The notes: generated by a model from the sequence alone, not told the origin. 60,634 nt of DNA from Candidatus Kapaibacterium sp. (GCA_026390695.1 JAPLFL010000112.1:1-60634), one strand, 5' to 3'. Shown: positions 16,588 through 26,467, counted from the stretch's first letter. Numbers and translations: made by a program.

Positions 16588-18105
16588 ATGAACAAGATAA
16601 AACAAAGAATTCCCTTATTTTACAAATTAATTAGCGTTATTCTTGTTTTATTTACATTTAGCGGTTGCCCAACAACCTTCGTTCGTGAAGTTGAAAAGCA
16701 AAAAATCAGATCAGGGCAAATAAATCTAAGTCCTATTTATATAAAATCATTAATTACCGAAGCCAAATTAAATGAATTATACAAAAGTCAGCGAAAAGAT
16801 TCCTCCGGACAAGGAACTATTTTGTATAGAAATGATTCTTTGCCAAAAATTTGTCCCTTGAATCTCGAAATTCGCTCGGTTAATGCCAAAAATTTCCCCG
16901 AAGAAGTTGTTTTAAAAGCCTATTTGTTTGATAGTTCAGGACATTATATAACTGGTTTGGCTCCACCATTCCTTGATAAGAACCGAAACTTTCGGGAATT
17001 CTGGAAATTGCTTTACGATTCCTGTAATGGTGTGTCAAATGAGATTAAAAACTTTTCCGTCACCGAAGTTCGGGAGGACAAAGACATTAAACACGCTATT
17101 TCCTTTGTTTTAGATCATTCACCTTCCATGGGATCGACTTCTATTAAGAAATTACAGGAAACCGTTAGGAAAATGTTGGGTTCCACTAAGAACGGCGACT
17201 ATATTTCTGTGATTAAATTTACTTCAAAAGTATATGATGAGATTCCATTAACCGATTCAATCGATTATTATTACAAACATTTTTATGATTCTGTGCCTAA
17301 AAAGTATGGGGATGGAACTGCAATATATGACGCTGTTGTTAAAAGTGTTATGGAATTGAAAAAAGCGCCTTCCGGTTATAACAGAATAATGATATTATTC
17401 ACTGATGGAGGTGATAATCGTTCTAAAACTAAGATAGATAGCGCTTTAAAGCTGGCAAAAAGCAATGATGTGATTATTCATTCGATTGCATTGAATAGTA
17501 TTTTCATTAATTTTGATCACATGATCAAGTTTGCTGAGTTTACTGGCGGTAAGTTCTATAATATTAGGTCTGATAAGGAATTTCCTTATGTTTTTGCGGA
17601 TATTTATCTTTCTATTTATAATTATTATCGCATAACATTTAAGCCAGACGACTGTAAAAACTATCATTCTGTCAATGCAAAGCTCTATATTCCTGCAATT
17701 TCTGATACAATTAACGCTTTGGCAAATTACGACATGTCCGTTTTTACGAAAAATGATCCTGTAGGAACGATTATTTTGAAAAATATTGAATTTGATTTTA
17801 ATAAATCGACAATAAAAGAGGAATCTTTGCCGATTATTGCGGAGATAGCAGAGGCATTGAAGAAGAATGAGAATTATAAAATAGAGATTCGAGGTCACAC
17901 TGATGATATTGGGGCTGAAGAATTTAATTTAAAATTGTCAGAACGAAGGGCGCTTGCTGTGAAGGAGGAATTAATTAAGTTAGGAATAGCGGGAAAGCGA
18001 TTGAAAACCCTTAATTATGGTAAAAGTCGTCCTTTAGTACCCAACGATAACGATGAAAACCGGAAAAAGAACAGAAGAATTGAGTTTGTAATAATTGAGA
18101 AATAG
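16588..18105 (+). CDS. OmpA-type lipoprotein with VWA domain
   Basis: The 505-aa protein has a lipoprotein signal (VILVLFTFSGC, lipobox near residue 28). A von Willebrand factor A domain at about 170-330 carries the MIDAS motif FVLDHSPSMGS and later ILFTDGGDNRS. A C-terminal OmpA peptidoglycan-binding domain at about 395-505 shows IEFDFNKSTIKEES, IEIRGHTDDIGAEEFNLKLS and ERRALAVKEEL, then GKSRP and ENRKKNRRIEF. It probably anchors an outer-membrane complex to peptidoglycan, with the VWA domain binding a partner. It is the first gene of a three-gene plus-strand run. Confidence 0.9.
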   Translation: MNKIKQRIPLFYKLISVILVLFTFSGCPTTFVREVEKQKIRSGQINLSPIYIKSLITEAKLNELYKSQRKDSSGQGTILYRNDSLPKICPLNLEIRSVNAKNFPEEVVLKAYLFDSSGHYITGLAPPFLDKNRNFREFWKLLYDSCNGVSNEIKNFSVTEVREDKDIKHAISFVLDHSPSMGSTSIKKLQETVRKMLGSTKNGDYISVIKFTSKVYDEIPLTDSIDYYYKHFYDSVPKKYGDGTAIYDAVVKSVMELKKAPSGYNRIMILFTDGGDNRSKTKIDSALKLAKSNDVIIHSIALNSIFINFDHMIKFAEFTGGKFYNIRSDKEFPYVFADIYLSIYNYYRITFKPDDCKNYHSVNAKLYIPAISDTINALANYDMSVFTKNDPVGTIILKNIEFDFNKSTIKEESLPIIAEIAEALKKNENYKIEIRGHTDDIGAEEFNLKLSERRALAVKEELIKLGIAGKRLKTLNYGKSRPLVPNDNDENRKKNRRIEFVIIEK

Positions 18106-18210
18106 AAGAATATGAATGAATTAGCAGAATATTATGAGAAATTAGCATCAGTTATTAAGAAAACTATGTTAGAGAAAACTGTTTATTACATAGAAATAAA
18201 TAAATTAACC

Positions 18211-18939
18211 ATGGAAGTGAAGATAGCGGTATTAGTTATGATTTTATTTCCTTATTTCATATTTGCACAAATAACAGTAAGCTCATCAACAGCATTAGTT
18301 GGCGATGAAATTGTTATAAATATGAATATAAAACTTCCAGTTAGCGGAACATTAACGATTGATGGTCAGTTAAAATTAAGTAATCCGACTGTAATATATC
18401 CCGATAGCTTTAATATCAATAAAAATTACAAGTTAATCAATTCACTTAAAAGATTAAATGATTCGGTTTATTCTTTTTCAATTCTTATTTCGGGTTATCC
18501 AGCGACAGAGAAGGAAGTTGATATTAAATTAAATGTTGAAGCACTGGCCGGAAGCGATACATTTTGTATGATTAAATTTTCAAAATTATCATATAACACT
18601 ATAACATTATCGGATATTGACGTTGATATTATTATTAACTCTTTTGGCAGTCCCGTTCCGTATATTCGGAATATAAAATTGGAGCAAAATTATCCTAATC
18701 CAATTTTATTAGATAATGTTACGACTTGGAATTATTATCTTGACGTTGAAACGAATGTAGAATTCATTTATTACAATTTTAATGCCGATCAAATACATTC
18801 AATTAATCTCGGAAAGCAAAAAAAAGGGGCTCATTCATATATTTGGAAGCCTGATAATGCTTTAGCTTCAGGTGCTTATAAGATGAAAATAAAAACAGAG
18901 TATAGCGTTGATTCTAAAAACTTTATATATATCAAATGA
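18211..18939 (+). CDS. Secreted protein with T9SS-type C-terminal domain
   Basis: I place the start at 18211 because MEVKIAVLVMILFPYFIFAQ is a clean signal peptide; the open frame extends to 18112 but adds an unlikely charged leader. The mature part begins with a beta-sandwich-like region (VSSSTALVGDEIVINMNIKL). The C-terminus carries a T9SS type A-like sorting domain with LEQNYPNPILLDNVTTWNYY and ends SKNFIYIK. It follows the OmpA/VWA gene and overlaps the next gene by 4 bp. The function is unknown; it is probably exported across the outer membrane or surface attached. Confidence 0.72.
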   Translation: MEVKIAVLVMILFPYFIFAQITVSSSTALVGDEIVINMNIKLPVSGTLTIDGQLKLSNPTVIYPDSFNINKNYKLINSLKRLNDSVYSFSILISGYPATEKEVDIKLNVEALAGSDTFCMIKFSKLSYNTITLSDIDVDIIINSFGSPVPYIRNIKLEQNYPNPILLDNVTTWNYYLDVETNVEFIYYNFNADQIHSINLGKQKKGAHSYIWKPDNALASGAYKMKIKTEYSVDSKNFIYIK

Positions 18940-20060
18940 TAGAATCCGGATATAAAAAAATTTCTATAAGGAAAGAGTTATTAAGTGTAAGATTAGTATA
19001 TATTTCCTTTATTATTCATCGGATAACTTCAAGACATCGGATTAATTGTACTTTTTCAAGAAAAAATGAGTTTTGTAAGCAAAGATTATCATATATCTTT
19101 GCTTTTATTATATATTTCTTTCTTTATTTTTCTTCTGAAGTGAACTGTCAAAATGATATTTCACGTGATTCAGTATGGAAATTAGATGATTTAAATCCAA
19201 CTGATTCTGTATTTGATAAGAAACCGTCTTATTATGCATCATTAGGCTGGTTTCCGAGTCCAATTCCGGATATTTACTTTTGGAATGGATCTATTAACAT
19301 GGGTGATGTGTATGATATTACTAACGGATTGCGTTCAAAAGCATTTACTCCCACTAAATTTCCTTTTACCGGAAATACTAATCTCTCAAAAGATGATAGG
19401 AAAATAAAAAAAGCTCTTTCAAAGAGTTTTGAAAGTAATTATCCTGTTACTAAATTTTATGAATTTGAATTTTCACATAACCAAAGTGCTTCTAAGTTCA
19501 TTTTTAAAACAGCAGCATCAATCGGAGTTTTAACAAGCATCCTTTTTTCCGAAGATAATACAAAGGCTTATCTTGGTTATGACGGATTAAAAAAGTCTTT
19601 CAAAGAAGTTTCGATAATTGAAACACATGAATTGTACGGGAAATTAAGTTTGGGGCCGGAATTACCAATTTATGGTGGATTTTTAGAGTTTGATAGTAGT
19701 TATCATTCTTCTTATTATACAATTTCAGCTAATTTGTTCGGGATTTATACGTTTTCGAGCAGTACAAATCAATTTTTTCAGATTTCTAATGCTAAAGATG
19801 AATTAAGATACTCAACAAATACCGATACTTTAAGGACTCAAACCGAAGTTAAACTCTATGGATTAAATAGATTAAGATATGGAGTTGATATAAATCTCTC
19901 ATGGGTGTTCAATATTATGGGAAATGGAATTAATTTAGGTTTTGGAGCAAGCATTCCCTTTAATTCAGTTTTGGAAGATGGTTTGTGGAAGCAATATAAG
20001 TTCTGTTTAAGATTAGGAATAATTTCCGGGATGGATAAAAAGAAGCATTTATTCTGGTAA
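18936..20060 (+). CDS. Hypothetical outer-membrane beta-barrel-like protein
   Basis: The 374-aa reading has a hydrophobic segment (YIFAFIIYFFLYFSSEVNCQ) at about 50-70, likely the real signal peptide, so initiation may be at a non-ATG codon inside the annotated N-terminus. The C-terminal half has alternating polar/aromatic strands (LSLGPELPIYGGFLEFD, TEVKLYGLNRLRYGVDINLS, GINLGFGASIPFN) typical of a barrel. No family is recognised. It overlaps the T9SS protein by ATGA and probably forms an envelope operon with it and the OmpA/VWA lipoprotein. Confidence 0.6.
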   Translation: MIESGYKKISIRKELLSVRLVYISFIIHRITSRHRINCTFSRKNEFCKQRLSYIFAFIIYFFLYFSSEVNCQNDISRDSVWKLDDLNPTDSVFDKKPSYYASLGWFPSPIPDIYFWNGSINMGDVYDITNGLRSKAFTPTKFPFTGNTNLSKDDRKIKKALSKSFESNYPVTKFYEFEFSHNQSASKFIFKTAASIGVLTSILFSEDNTKAYLGYDGLKKSFKEVSIIETHELYGKLSLGPELPIYGGFLEFDSSYHSSYYTISANLFGIYTFSSSTNQFFQISNAKDELRYSTNTDTLRTQTEVKLYGLNRLRYGVDINLSWVFNIMGNGINLGFGASIPFNSVLEDGLWKQYKFCLRLGIISGMDKKKHLFW

Positions 20061-20161
20061 AAGCAAAAAAAATTTAATTAAGTCTTTTTTCAAATAATTT
20101 CCATTCTCATTCGATCTTATTCTATTCGTTTTTCACATTAAAATAAAACTTAAAATAACTT

Positions 20162-21805
20162 ATGAGTAAAAAATCCAGAACAATCGCTGCTATCGACATA
20201 GGAACTAATTCAATACATATGGTTATCGCTTCGGTAAATCAACGTAAAATGCTAAGTTTTATAAGCCGAGATAAGGAAATGGTTCGTCTCGGATGTTCAG
20301 GCAAGGATATGAAACACTTAGAAAGCGATGCAATCGAGCGAGGCGTCAGAACTTTAAAACACTTTGCAGAAATCGCAAAATCAGAAAATGCAATGGTTCG
20401 GGCAGTTGCAACAAGTGCAGTTCGGGAAGCACTTAATAGTCATGAATTTATTGAAATGGTTAGTCAGGAAGCTGGAATAGAAGCAGAAATTGTTTCTGGT
20501 ATTGAAGAAGGAAGATTGATTTATTTAGGTGCAATTAATGCGATTAGCTGCAACGGCAAGAAAACATTAGTCATCGATATTGGCGGAGGCTCGACAGAAA
20601 CAATCATTGGAACAGGAAATGAAATTATTTACGTGGATAGTCATAAACTTGGGGCAATCAGACTTTCAAACCGCTTCTTCCCAAATGGAATTATTGATAA
20701 AAAATCTGTGGACGACTGCCGTGAATATATTGTCGGTGAATGGACTCCAATTCTTGATCGCTTAAAAAGTACAGGATTTGAAATTGTACTTGGCTGCTCT
20801 GGTACTATAACAAATCTTGCTCTAATTTCGCTTGCTATGAAAGGAGAACGGATTCCGGAAAACATCAATGGATTAGTCCTTACAAAAGAAGATTTGATGA
20901 AAGTTATAAAAAAGATTATAAGTTCCAAAAATCTAAAGCAAAGACTGAATATACCCGGAATTGATCCAACACGTGCTGATATTATCACAGGAGGCGCCTT
21001 GATTTTTGAGCAAATAATGCGGGCACTTGACATCAAACAGATAATAATTTCAGCTTATGCCCTTAGGGAAGGGATATTATTTGACACAATAGAAAAATTT
21101 GAGGCTGATCTTCAGCACACTCATCCTTCGCATCTAAAATTAGAGTCTCTGAATCATATTATTGAGCTTTATCAAGTCGATATTGTTCATGCAAATCATA
21201 TATTAAAATTAGCCATAAAACTATATGATTCTCTTCTTGATCTACATAAACTTCCCGATCTGGACATCGAATATCTTGAAGCCTCAGCTTTACTGCATGA
21301 TGTGGGCTATCACATTTCGCGGGATCAACACCACAAACATTCCTATTACCTTATTAAAAATTCTGTAATGCCCGGATATACAAATGATGAACTCGAACTT
21401 ATCGCAAATGTAGCTCGTTATCATAGGAAGAGTCATCCAAAGAAAAAACATGAAGAATTTTCATTATTAAATGAAAACAGACAGTATCTTGTAATGATTT
21501 TAGCAGGAATATTGAGAATTGCCGAAGGATTAGACCGTCGTCAGTTGCGTAATGTGGCGGATTTGGAAATTTATCCTTCATGGCAGAAATCAAGCACAGG
21601 ATATCTTGAAAACAGGAAGCCCAAAACGCACATTTCATTCCACGCTAATCCAAATGACGAAATGAATGCCAAGAGAACATTATACGTTGAAATTATACCT
21701 GAACCCGATACAACTTATCCCGATATTGAATTATGGGGTGCAGAGCGCAGAAAATTATTATTGGAAGAGGTCTTTGATATAAATATTGAATTTTCGATAA
21801 AATAG
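20162..21805 (+). CDS. ppx: Ppx/GppA-family exopolyphosphatase
   Basis: The 547-aa protein has the ASKHA phosphate-1 motif AAIDIGTNSIHMVIA, the phosphate-2 motif VIDIGGGSTETIIG, and a SGIEEGRLIYLG segment. A C-terminal HD-type region shows LEASALLHDVGYHIS and HHKHSYYLI, as in long exopolyphosphatase/pppGpp phosphohydrolase proteins. The family hydrolyses polyphosphate ends or pppGpp; sequence alone does not decide between them. It is monocistronic and converges with the aminotransferase gene. Confidence 0.92.
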   Translation: MSKKSRTIAAIDIGTNSIHMVIASVNQRKMLSFISRDKEMVRLGCSGKDMKHLESDAIERGVRTLKHFAEIAKSENAMVRAVATSAVREALNSHEFIEMVSQEAGIEAEIVSGIEEGRLIYLGAINAISCNGKKTLVIDIGGGSTETIIGTGNEIIYVDSHKLGAIRLSNRFFPNGIIDKKSVDDCREYIVGEWTPILDRLKSTGFEIVLGCSGTITNLALISLAMKGERIPENINGLVLTKEDLMKVIKKIISSKNLKQRLNIPGIDPTRADIITGGALIFEQIMRALDIKQIIISAYALREGILFDTIEKFEADLQHTHPSHLKLESLNHIIELYQVDIVHANHILKLAIKLYDSLLDLHKLPDLDIEYLEASALLHDVGYHISRDQHHKHSYYLIKNSVMPGYTNDELELIANVARYHRKSHPKKKHEEFSLLNENRQYLVMILAGILRIAEGLDRRQLRNVADLEIYPSWQKSSTGYLENRKPKTHISFHANPNDEMNAKRTLYVEIIPEPDTTYPDIELWGAERRKLLLEEVFDINIEFSIK

Positions 21806-21817
21806 ATTGAGGCTCTC

Positions 21818-23170
21818 TCAATACGATTTTATCACATTTTCCAGTATATCAAGTCCTTCATCCACTTGTCTGCAATTTATATTCAAAGCCGGACGAAAGC
21901 GAATGGAACGATCTCCGCATGCAATAATAAATAATCCGTCTTTGAATGCTTTATCACGAATAGTGTTTCTTATATCCTTAGATGGAAAATCGAATGCACA
22001 AAGTAAACCTAAGCCACGTGGATTGGAAATTAATGTAGGGTATTTGGCAGCTAAATTATTGAGTTTATCAATGAAGTAATCTCCAACCTGATTAGCATTT
22101 TCAATTAATTGTTCTTCTTCAATTATTTCAAGATAGCGTGTGGCTCTTGCCATATCGGTCAGATTTCCGCCCCAAGTGGAATTTATGCGGCTCGGAGTAT
22201 GGAAAACATTTTCGGGTACTTCATCAAGTTTTTTTCCGGCTAATAATCCACAAACCTGCATTTTTTTGCCGAAACTCATAATGTCGGGCATGACATCAAA
22301 ATTCTGATGTGCCCACCATTTTCCGCTTAATCCGACTCCGGTTTGTACTTCGTCGAAGATCAATAGAGCTTCATTTTCGTCAGCCAATTGCCGAAGCGCC
22401 TGTAAAAATTCTTTACGGAAATGCCGATCGCCGCCTTCAGCCTGTACTGGTTCGATGATAATTGCGGCAATATCGTCTTTATTTTGCTGGAATGCCGTTT
22501 TTATTTGATCGATTGAAAATTTTTCTTCGGCTTGAATTCTTAATAATTCATTTTCGTTTAACGGAAAATGCAGGAATGGAGAATTTATTCGTGGCCAATT
22601 GAATTTTGGGAAATAATTTATTTTAATCGGATCTGTATTGGTTAAGGACATAGTGTAGCCGCTCCGTCCGTGGAAAGCTCCTTCAAAATGTATGATCTGT
22701 GAGCCTTTTTCATATTTATAACCTTTAGCAAAATTCTTTCGCACTTTCCAATCAAATGCAGCTTTCAGTGTGTTTTCAACTGCAAGCGCACCACCTTCGA
22801 TAAAAAATGAATATTTGAAATACTCTGGCACAGCAATTTCAAAGAAAGTTTTAACGAAACTTGCCATGACTTCGGAATAGATATCTGAGTTTGATAGTTT
22901 ATTGATAGAAACCTGACCGAGATATTGGACGAAATCGTCAGCCATCATTTTAGGGTGATTGATTCCAATGGGCATTGAAGCAAAGCATGTGAAAAAGTCG
23001 AAATATTTTTTGCCATCGCGAATATCGACGAAATAAGGTACTTGGCTGTGGAATAAATCGGGGACATAATCGAAACCATCGATCAGCATATATTTTTTTA
23101 ATTCGGCAATTACGTCGTTAGCTTCGACATAGTTTCTTGGTTTATAATTAGAACAAGTTTTCATAATCAA
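21818..23170 (-). CDS. lat: L-lysine 6-aminotransferase
   Basis: The 450-aa class III aminotransferase has the length and motifs of L-lysine epsilon-aminotransferase. It shows FFTCFASMPIGINHPKM near residue 60, the cofactor-region FIEGGALAVENTLKAAFDWK, AIIIEPVQAEGGDRHF, LLIFDEVQTGVGLSGKWWAH, and the PLP lysine in MSFGKKMQVCG near residue 300. The reaction moves the epsilon-amino group of lysine to 2-oxoglutarate, giving 2-aminoadipate semialdehyde and glutamate, in lysine catabolism. It ends 12 bp from the convergent ppx stop. It is the last complete chromosomal gene before the tRNA-Lys fragment. Confidence 0.9.
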   Translation of the reverse strand: MIMKTCSNYKPRNYVEANDVIAELKKYMLIDGFDYVPDLFHSQVPYFVDIRDGKKYFDFFTCFASMPIGINHPKMMADDFVQYLGQVSINKLSNSDIYSEVMASFVKTFFEIAVPEYFKYSFFIEGGALAVENTLKAAFDWKVRKNFAKGYKYEKGSQIIHFEGAFHGRSGYTMSLTNTDPIKINYFPKFNWPRINSPFLHFPLNENELLRIQAEEKFSIDQIKTAFQQNKDDIAAIIIEPVQAEGGDRHFRKEFLQALRQLADENEALLIFDEVQTGVGLSGKWWAHQNFDVMPDIMSFGKKMQVCGLLAGKKLDEVPENVFHTPSRINSTWGGNLTDMARATRYLEIIEEEQLIENANQVGDYFIDKLNNLAAKYPTLISNPRGLGLLCAFDFPSKDIRNTIRDKAFKDGLFIIACGDRSIRFRPALNINCRQVDEGLDILENVIKSY

Positions 23171-23728
23171 GCCTTGAGATTAAATAAATGAAAAAAATTA
23201 AATCTGTAAAGTTTGATTTAGAGAGGTATTGATCCGGAGAAATGAAGGCAATTGATAAGGAAATGTTTGATTTTTAGGCAGGAAATAAATGATCCGCCAC
23301 GAATGGTTCCGCTGTGGCATAAACAGAGTGCTGCGTTTATTGTCATCTTTTTCATATACAAAATTACGAAAATTTCTTCACATAACCAAGGGAGGAGTGG
23401 AATAAGGGCTGAAAGTTTATAAAGATAGTTTACTTTAATTGAATTATAAGTGCGTTGTCATACCTGCATTTGTTTTTTTGACAGAATAATGTGCTTTTCA
23501 TTACCATAATGGCTTTGGGTGAGGTCATTAGAAATAATACAGTATCTATTATTAATCAGGGTTTAAAGTAAAGATTTATTTAAAATCATTTCCTATTGAA
23601 ATCGATATATGGATCATTTTAATATCGCTCATTGAACAGTCCAGCTCATTGAGCCAAGTTAAAATTAGAATAAAATTATTCTTAATTAAAGTAAGATTTG
23701 ATAAAACTACGATTAAAGTCTACAAAAA
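23171..23728. other. Intergenic region between lat and the tRNA terminator
   Basis: This region holds the lat promoter but no convincing gene. A 46-codon minus-strand frame starting at 23355 is open, but it lacks a ribosome binding site and any recognisable domain. Confidence 0.5.
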
Positions 23729-23765
23729 TAAAAAAACCGCTTCAGTTGCTATTGAGGCGGTTTTC
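23729..23765 (-). terminator. Rho-independent terminator of the original tRNA-Lys gene
   Basis: On the minus strand, AACCGCCTCA and TGAAGCGGTT form a stem with a short loop and are followed by a run of seven T. It lies only 7 bp past the 3' end of the tRNA-Lys fragment, where the terminator of an intact gene would be. It marks the chromosome side of the insertion. Confidence 0.88.
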
Positions 23766-23771
23766 TTTGTG

Positions 23772-23820
23772 TGATCCAGGTAGGATTTGAACCTACGACC
23801 CTTTGATTAAAAGTCAAATG
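23772..23820 (-). tRNA. 3' part of tRNA-Lys(UUU): attachment-site remnant
   Basis: On the minus strand the segment contains a complete anticodon arm (TTTGA-CTTTTAA-TCAAA, anticodon TTT), a 5-nt variable loop, an intact T arm (GTAGG-TTCAAAT-CCTAC), the 3' acceptor strand CTGGATC and discriminator A. The 5' acceptor strand (expected GATCCAG) and the D arm are absent: the sequence beyond 23820 has no match to them. A tRNA 3' end without its 5' half, but with its terminator, is the classic product of integration by a tyrosine recombinase. It cannot be a functional tRNA. Confidence 0.9.
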
Positions 23821-24110
23821 AGGCAGAATTGGAGCGGTTATTAGCTTTCAATAACTTACTGATTTTCAATAAACAAGGCCGCAGCGCTATTTTACATAGA
23901 ATACCATATTTTCTAATGGTTTTACTATAATGTGTCACGAAAACGTCACCAGATTGAATATTGATATAAAAATAAATGATATTTCTTATAAAGTTTTTGA
24001 AATATCAATTTTTTATTTTTTGAATCATTCAATGTTTGTAAAGTAACGTCTGATGCCATTTCCTTTGATTTTTTCAAAATTTCTGTTAAAACCATTCCTT
24101 TTATCCATTT
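23821..24110. other. Element-side flank of the attachment site
   Basis: An AT-rich stretch with a GTGACG-TTTTC-GTGACA direct repeat (minus strand, about 23932-23949) near the junction, which may be a recombinase or excisionase site. No gene is visible, and the expected integrase is absent. Confidence 0.35.
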
Positions 24111-24566
24111 TTGTTCGATGGTGGCGCTGGCAGCAATTTAAGGACGCTTATCTTTGATTTACATAAAAGATTTATCTTTAAGGGCTACGAGCCGCAAAGA
24201 GAGCTGCCAGAGCTTAAATTGCACTACTGTGAGTTTTTAGAGAATTGGAAAATTACCAAAGAGATTGCTGAAAACTACGGAGTAGGACTGGTTAAACAAA
24301 GAAGCATAGTATCAGAGAAGATAGCTTTTAAAATGCTTGACCCAGATGGCAATTTGACAGGTTACTTCTCTTTTAATCACAAAGAAAAGGAAGCTGGAAA
24401 GAACAAATGGTTTTTCCCAAGAAATTTTAAACGCACTCTGTGGAATGCAGCCGCAGTTAAGGGTTTTAAGAGTCTGGTTGTGGTTTGTAATCCATTTGAA
24501 GCTTTGTGTTTAATTCAAAAAGGATTATTAAATACCGTTTGTCTAATTGGCAAATCATTAGGTTGA
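24111..24566 (+). pseudogene. DNA primase-like (Toprim) fragment
   Basis: The 151-codon frame contains LPELKLHYCEFLENWKITKE, the Toprim-entry motif KWFFPRNFKRTLWNAAAVKG and LVVVCNPFEALCLIQKG, as in plasmid and ICE primases with a CHC2 zinc finger followed by a Toprim domain. The N-terminal zinc finger is missing (only FDGGAGSNLRT is left) and the frame stops early inside the Toprim domain. Higher G+C than the surroundings resembles the genes at 58-60 kb, so both are probably backbone of the same element. Confidence 0.65.
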
Positions 24567-24875
24567 AGGGTAAATGCTTTGTCAAGGTTCCTACTCTTTA
24601 CAACTGATTGAATATTTTATTGAAAGGATTTGGAAAATAGTAATTGTTGATACCAATAACTATTTTACCACTCTTCTCTATTTTAGACCCCTTACAGGGG
24701 CATTTTTTGTAAGAAATGGGTGTTGACTTACCATCCCTTGACATAAGTTTAAAAATCTGAAATAGTTAGGTCAAGTTCTTATTCGAGGTGAATTAAAGTC
24801 TCAGGTTCCCCATGTTTTTCCATCTGAAAATTGACCCATAATTCCCGCTAAAAACTGACCGCCTGAATAATACCG
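24567..24875. other. Degraded mobile-element DNA with an IS21-type end
   Basis: No gene is seen. At 24842-24864 TTCCCGCTAAAAACTGACC resembles 25816-25838 (TTCCCGTTAAAAACTGTCC), consistent with two ends of an IS21-like element around the istA remnant. Confidence 0.45.
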
Positions 24876-25130
24876 ATTATAATCATATGGACAGATAATC
24901 AGGACGTTTTGCCATATCTTGGGGTTATTAAAAAGAAATTATTCGACCAGCATCTAATCGGAAGCCGGATATTAGAAGTTTTAAAAACCATGAGCTGTAA
25001 AGGCTCTAAGAGTGCATTATAACGTTATCTTGATCTTGGCATGATACGAATTTCCATCAAACAAACTGATGAATCTTGTAAAACAGCACCCGGTGAACAA
25101 GCTCAGTTCGATAATTATTCCGATTATTAG
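24876..25130 (+). pseudogene. IS21-family istA transposase remnant
   Basis: An 85-codon frame with one internal TAA reads DNQDVLPYLGVIKKKLFDQH, LIGSRILEVLKTMSCKGSKS, then after the stop RYLDLGMIRISIKQTDES and TAPGEQAQFDNYSDY. The last motif is the start of the IstA catalytic core (PGEQAQxDW) and the block before it is the IstA GYxGSxxxxxRY region. The N-terminal HTH, the rest of the catalytic domain and istB are missing. Confidence 0.7.
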
Positions 25131-25377
25131 CAACTTTCTTACTTAGCAATGAATGGTTTTTCTAAAAAATTCGATGATTTTTCTGAATGAATAACCTTTT
25201 TTCAGTAGTATTGAGAGTCCCAACCTTTCTGCCTTTTAAATATCCGCTTATATAGTTTTATTGATTGGTCTTGAAACTTATTATACTTCAATGCGGTACA
25301 TTTAAAAAGTGAATTTGTATCAACTACATTATAATAAATAAATAGTTCTTTTTAATAATTTTAAAGGAAGTTGTTCA
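25131..25377. other. Intergenic region before the small membrane protein
   Basis: AT-rich sequence with no visible gene. The promoter of the following gene is expected here; its ribosome binding site is AAAGGAAG at about 25362. Confidence 0.4.
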
Positions 25378-25725
25378 ATGGACGCTTATTTTGTCGATTG
25401 GGGTTGGGGCATAATACCTTGGTATGAAATACTTTGGAATGGCGCATCCCAACCAGTTGTTTATATTTCTCTGCTTTTAGCTGTCTGTTCATTTGTTCTT
25501 TCAATTTTTACATCTAAAATCAGTCGTTTTAAAGAGAAGGTTGACGAATGCGGGATTCCCACCAACCTATTAACTATTTGCTATATTAGCTCAGCGACAT
25601 CAATTGTGTCATTTCTTATAATAACTGGTATTTTGCAGATGATAATGGCAGTTGCATTTATCGTTATGTTTTTTGCATTAATTTCATTAGGAGCAGGAGA
25701 TGACCCCGGTTCCATCGATTATTAA
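25378..25725 (+). CDS. Small membrane protein of unknown function
   Basis: The 115-aa protein has three predicted membrane segments (about 25-45, 62-85 and 88-108), and a short N-terminus MDAYFVDWGWGIIPWYEILW rich in Trp. AAAGGAAG sits seven bases before the ATG and a good terminator follows, so it is a self-contained transcription unit. No family is recognised. Confidence 0.6.
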   Translation: MDAYFVDWGWGIIPWYEILWNGASQPVVYISLLLAVCSFVLSIFTSKISRFKEKVDECGIPTNLLTICYISSATSIVSFLIITGILQMIMAVAFIVMFFALISLGAGDDPGSIDY

Positions 25726-25763
25726 TATTAGAGATTCAAAGCATATAGCTAATAGAATTCGCC

Positions 25764-25790
25764 TAAAACCATCTTAATGATGGTTTTTTT
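25764..25790 (+). terminator. Rho-independent terminator
   Basis: AAAACCATC and GATGGTTTT form a 9-bp stem with a short loop and a run of T at the end, 39 bp after the small membrane protein gene. Confidence 0.88.
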
Positions 25791-26467
25791 ACTGAAAACT
25801 TTCAATTTGTATTTTTTCCCGTTAAAAACTGTCCACTTGTAATACAAATGACCGATAAAATTGTCAAAGTAATTTGATAAAAATCGGGAGAAAAAACAGT
25901 TGATTACATGGGCTGACTGGGTTACAGAAAGTAATATAAAGTAAAAATCCTGAAATTAGCAACAGGGAAATTGATCGAATACTAAAAATTAGCCTTACAA
26001 CCCTTATAAACAAAACTATAACTAGGGATTTTACATTGGAATATAAGCGTGCTGTTTCAATAAACGAGAAGATAGAACAGCTTTTATGATTAATAGATAT
26101 ATTAATTAATCAAATAATTTAAAGCAATCAAGTTTTTATCAACCATTATATCAAAAGCTATGGGATATCTAAATTTGACTTCTATCTATACATTGCAAAA
26201 ACCGAAACATCCAGACAAACGGATATTTCAACCATTCAATCTCATGAATTTTTCCAAGCAAGCTCAGAACGATTGAAGTCATTATGCTGATCTTTTAGAT
26301 GGAATAATGACACAGATTTATCTATAGAAATATCCATAGTTTCAGCCGCTGACTAGTTTATAAAATATTTTTATCTCAAATTCTTGGCGGCATGATTTAT
26401 TAGCTCGTAAAATCATTTTTATCAAACGATGCACGATATTAGTCTTTTACCTTTTTAGGGTTGAGGG
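25791..26467. other. Degraded mobile-element DNA
   Basis: Includes the second IS21-type end (25816-25838) and short coding-like scraps without intact frames. I see no gene. Everything from 23.8 to 26.5 kb except the small membrane protein appears to be decay. Confidence 0.45.

Noticed and set aside
23772-23820. Functional tRNA-Lys gene
   Set aside because: The 5' acceptor strand and D arm are missing on the upstream side.
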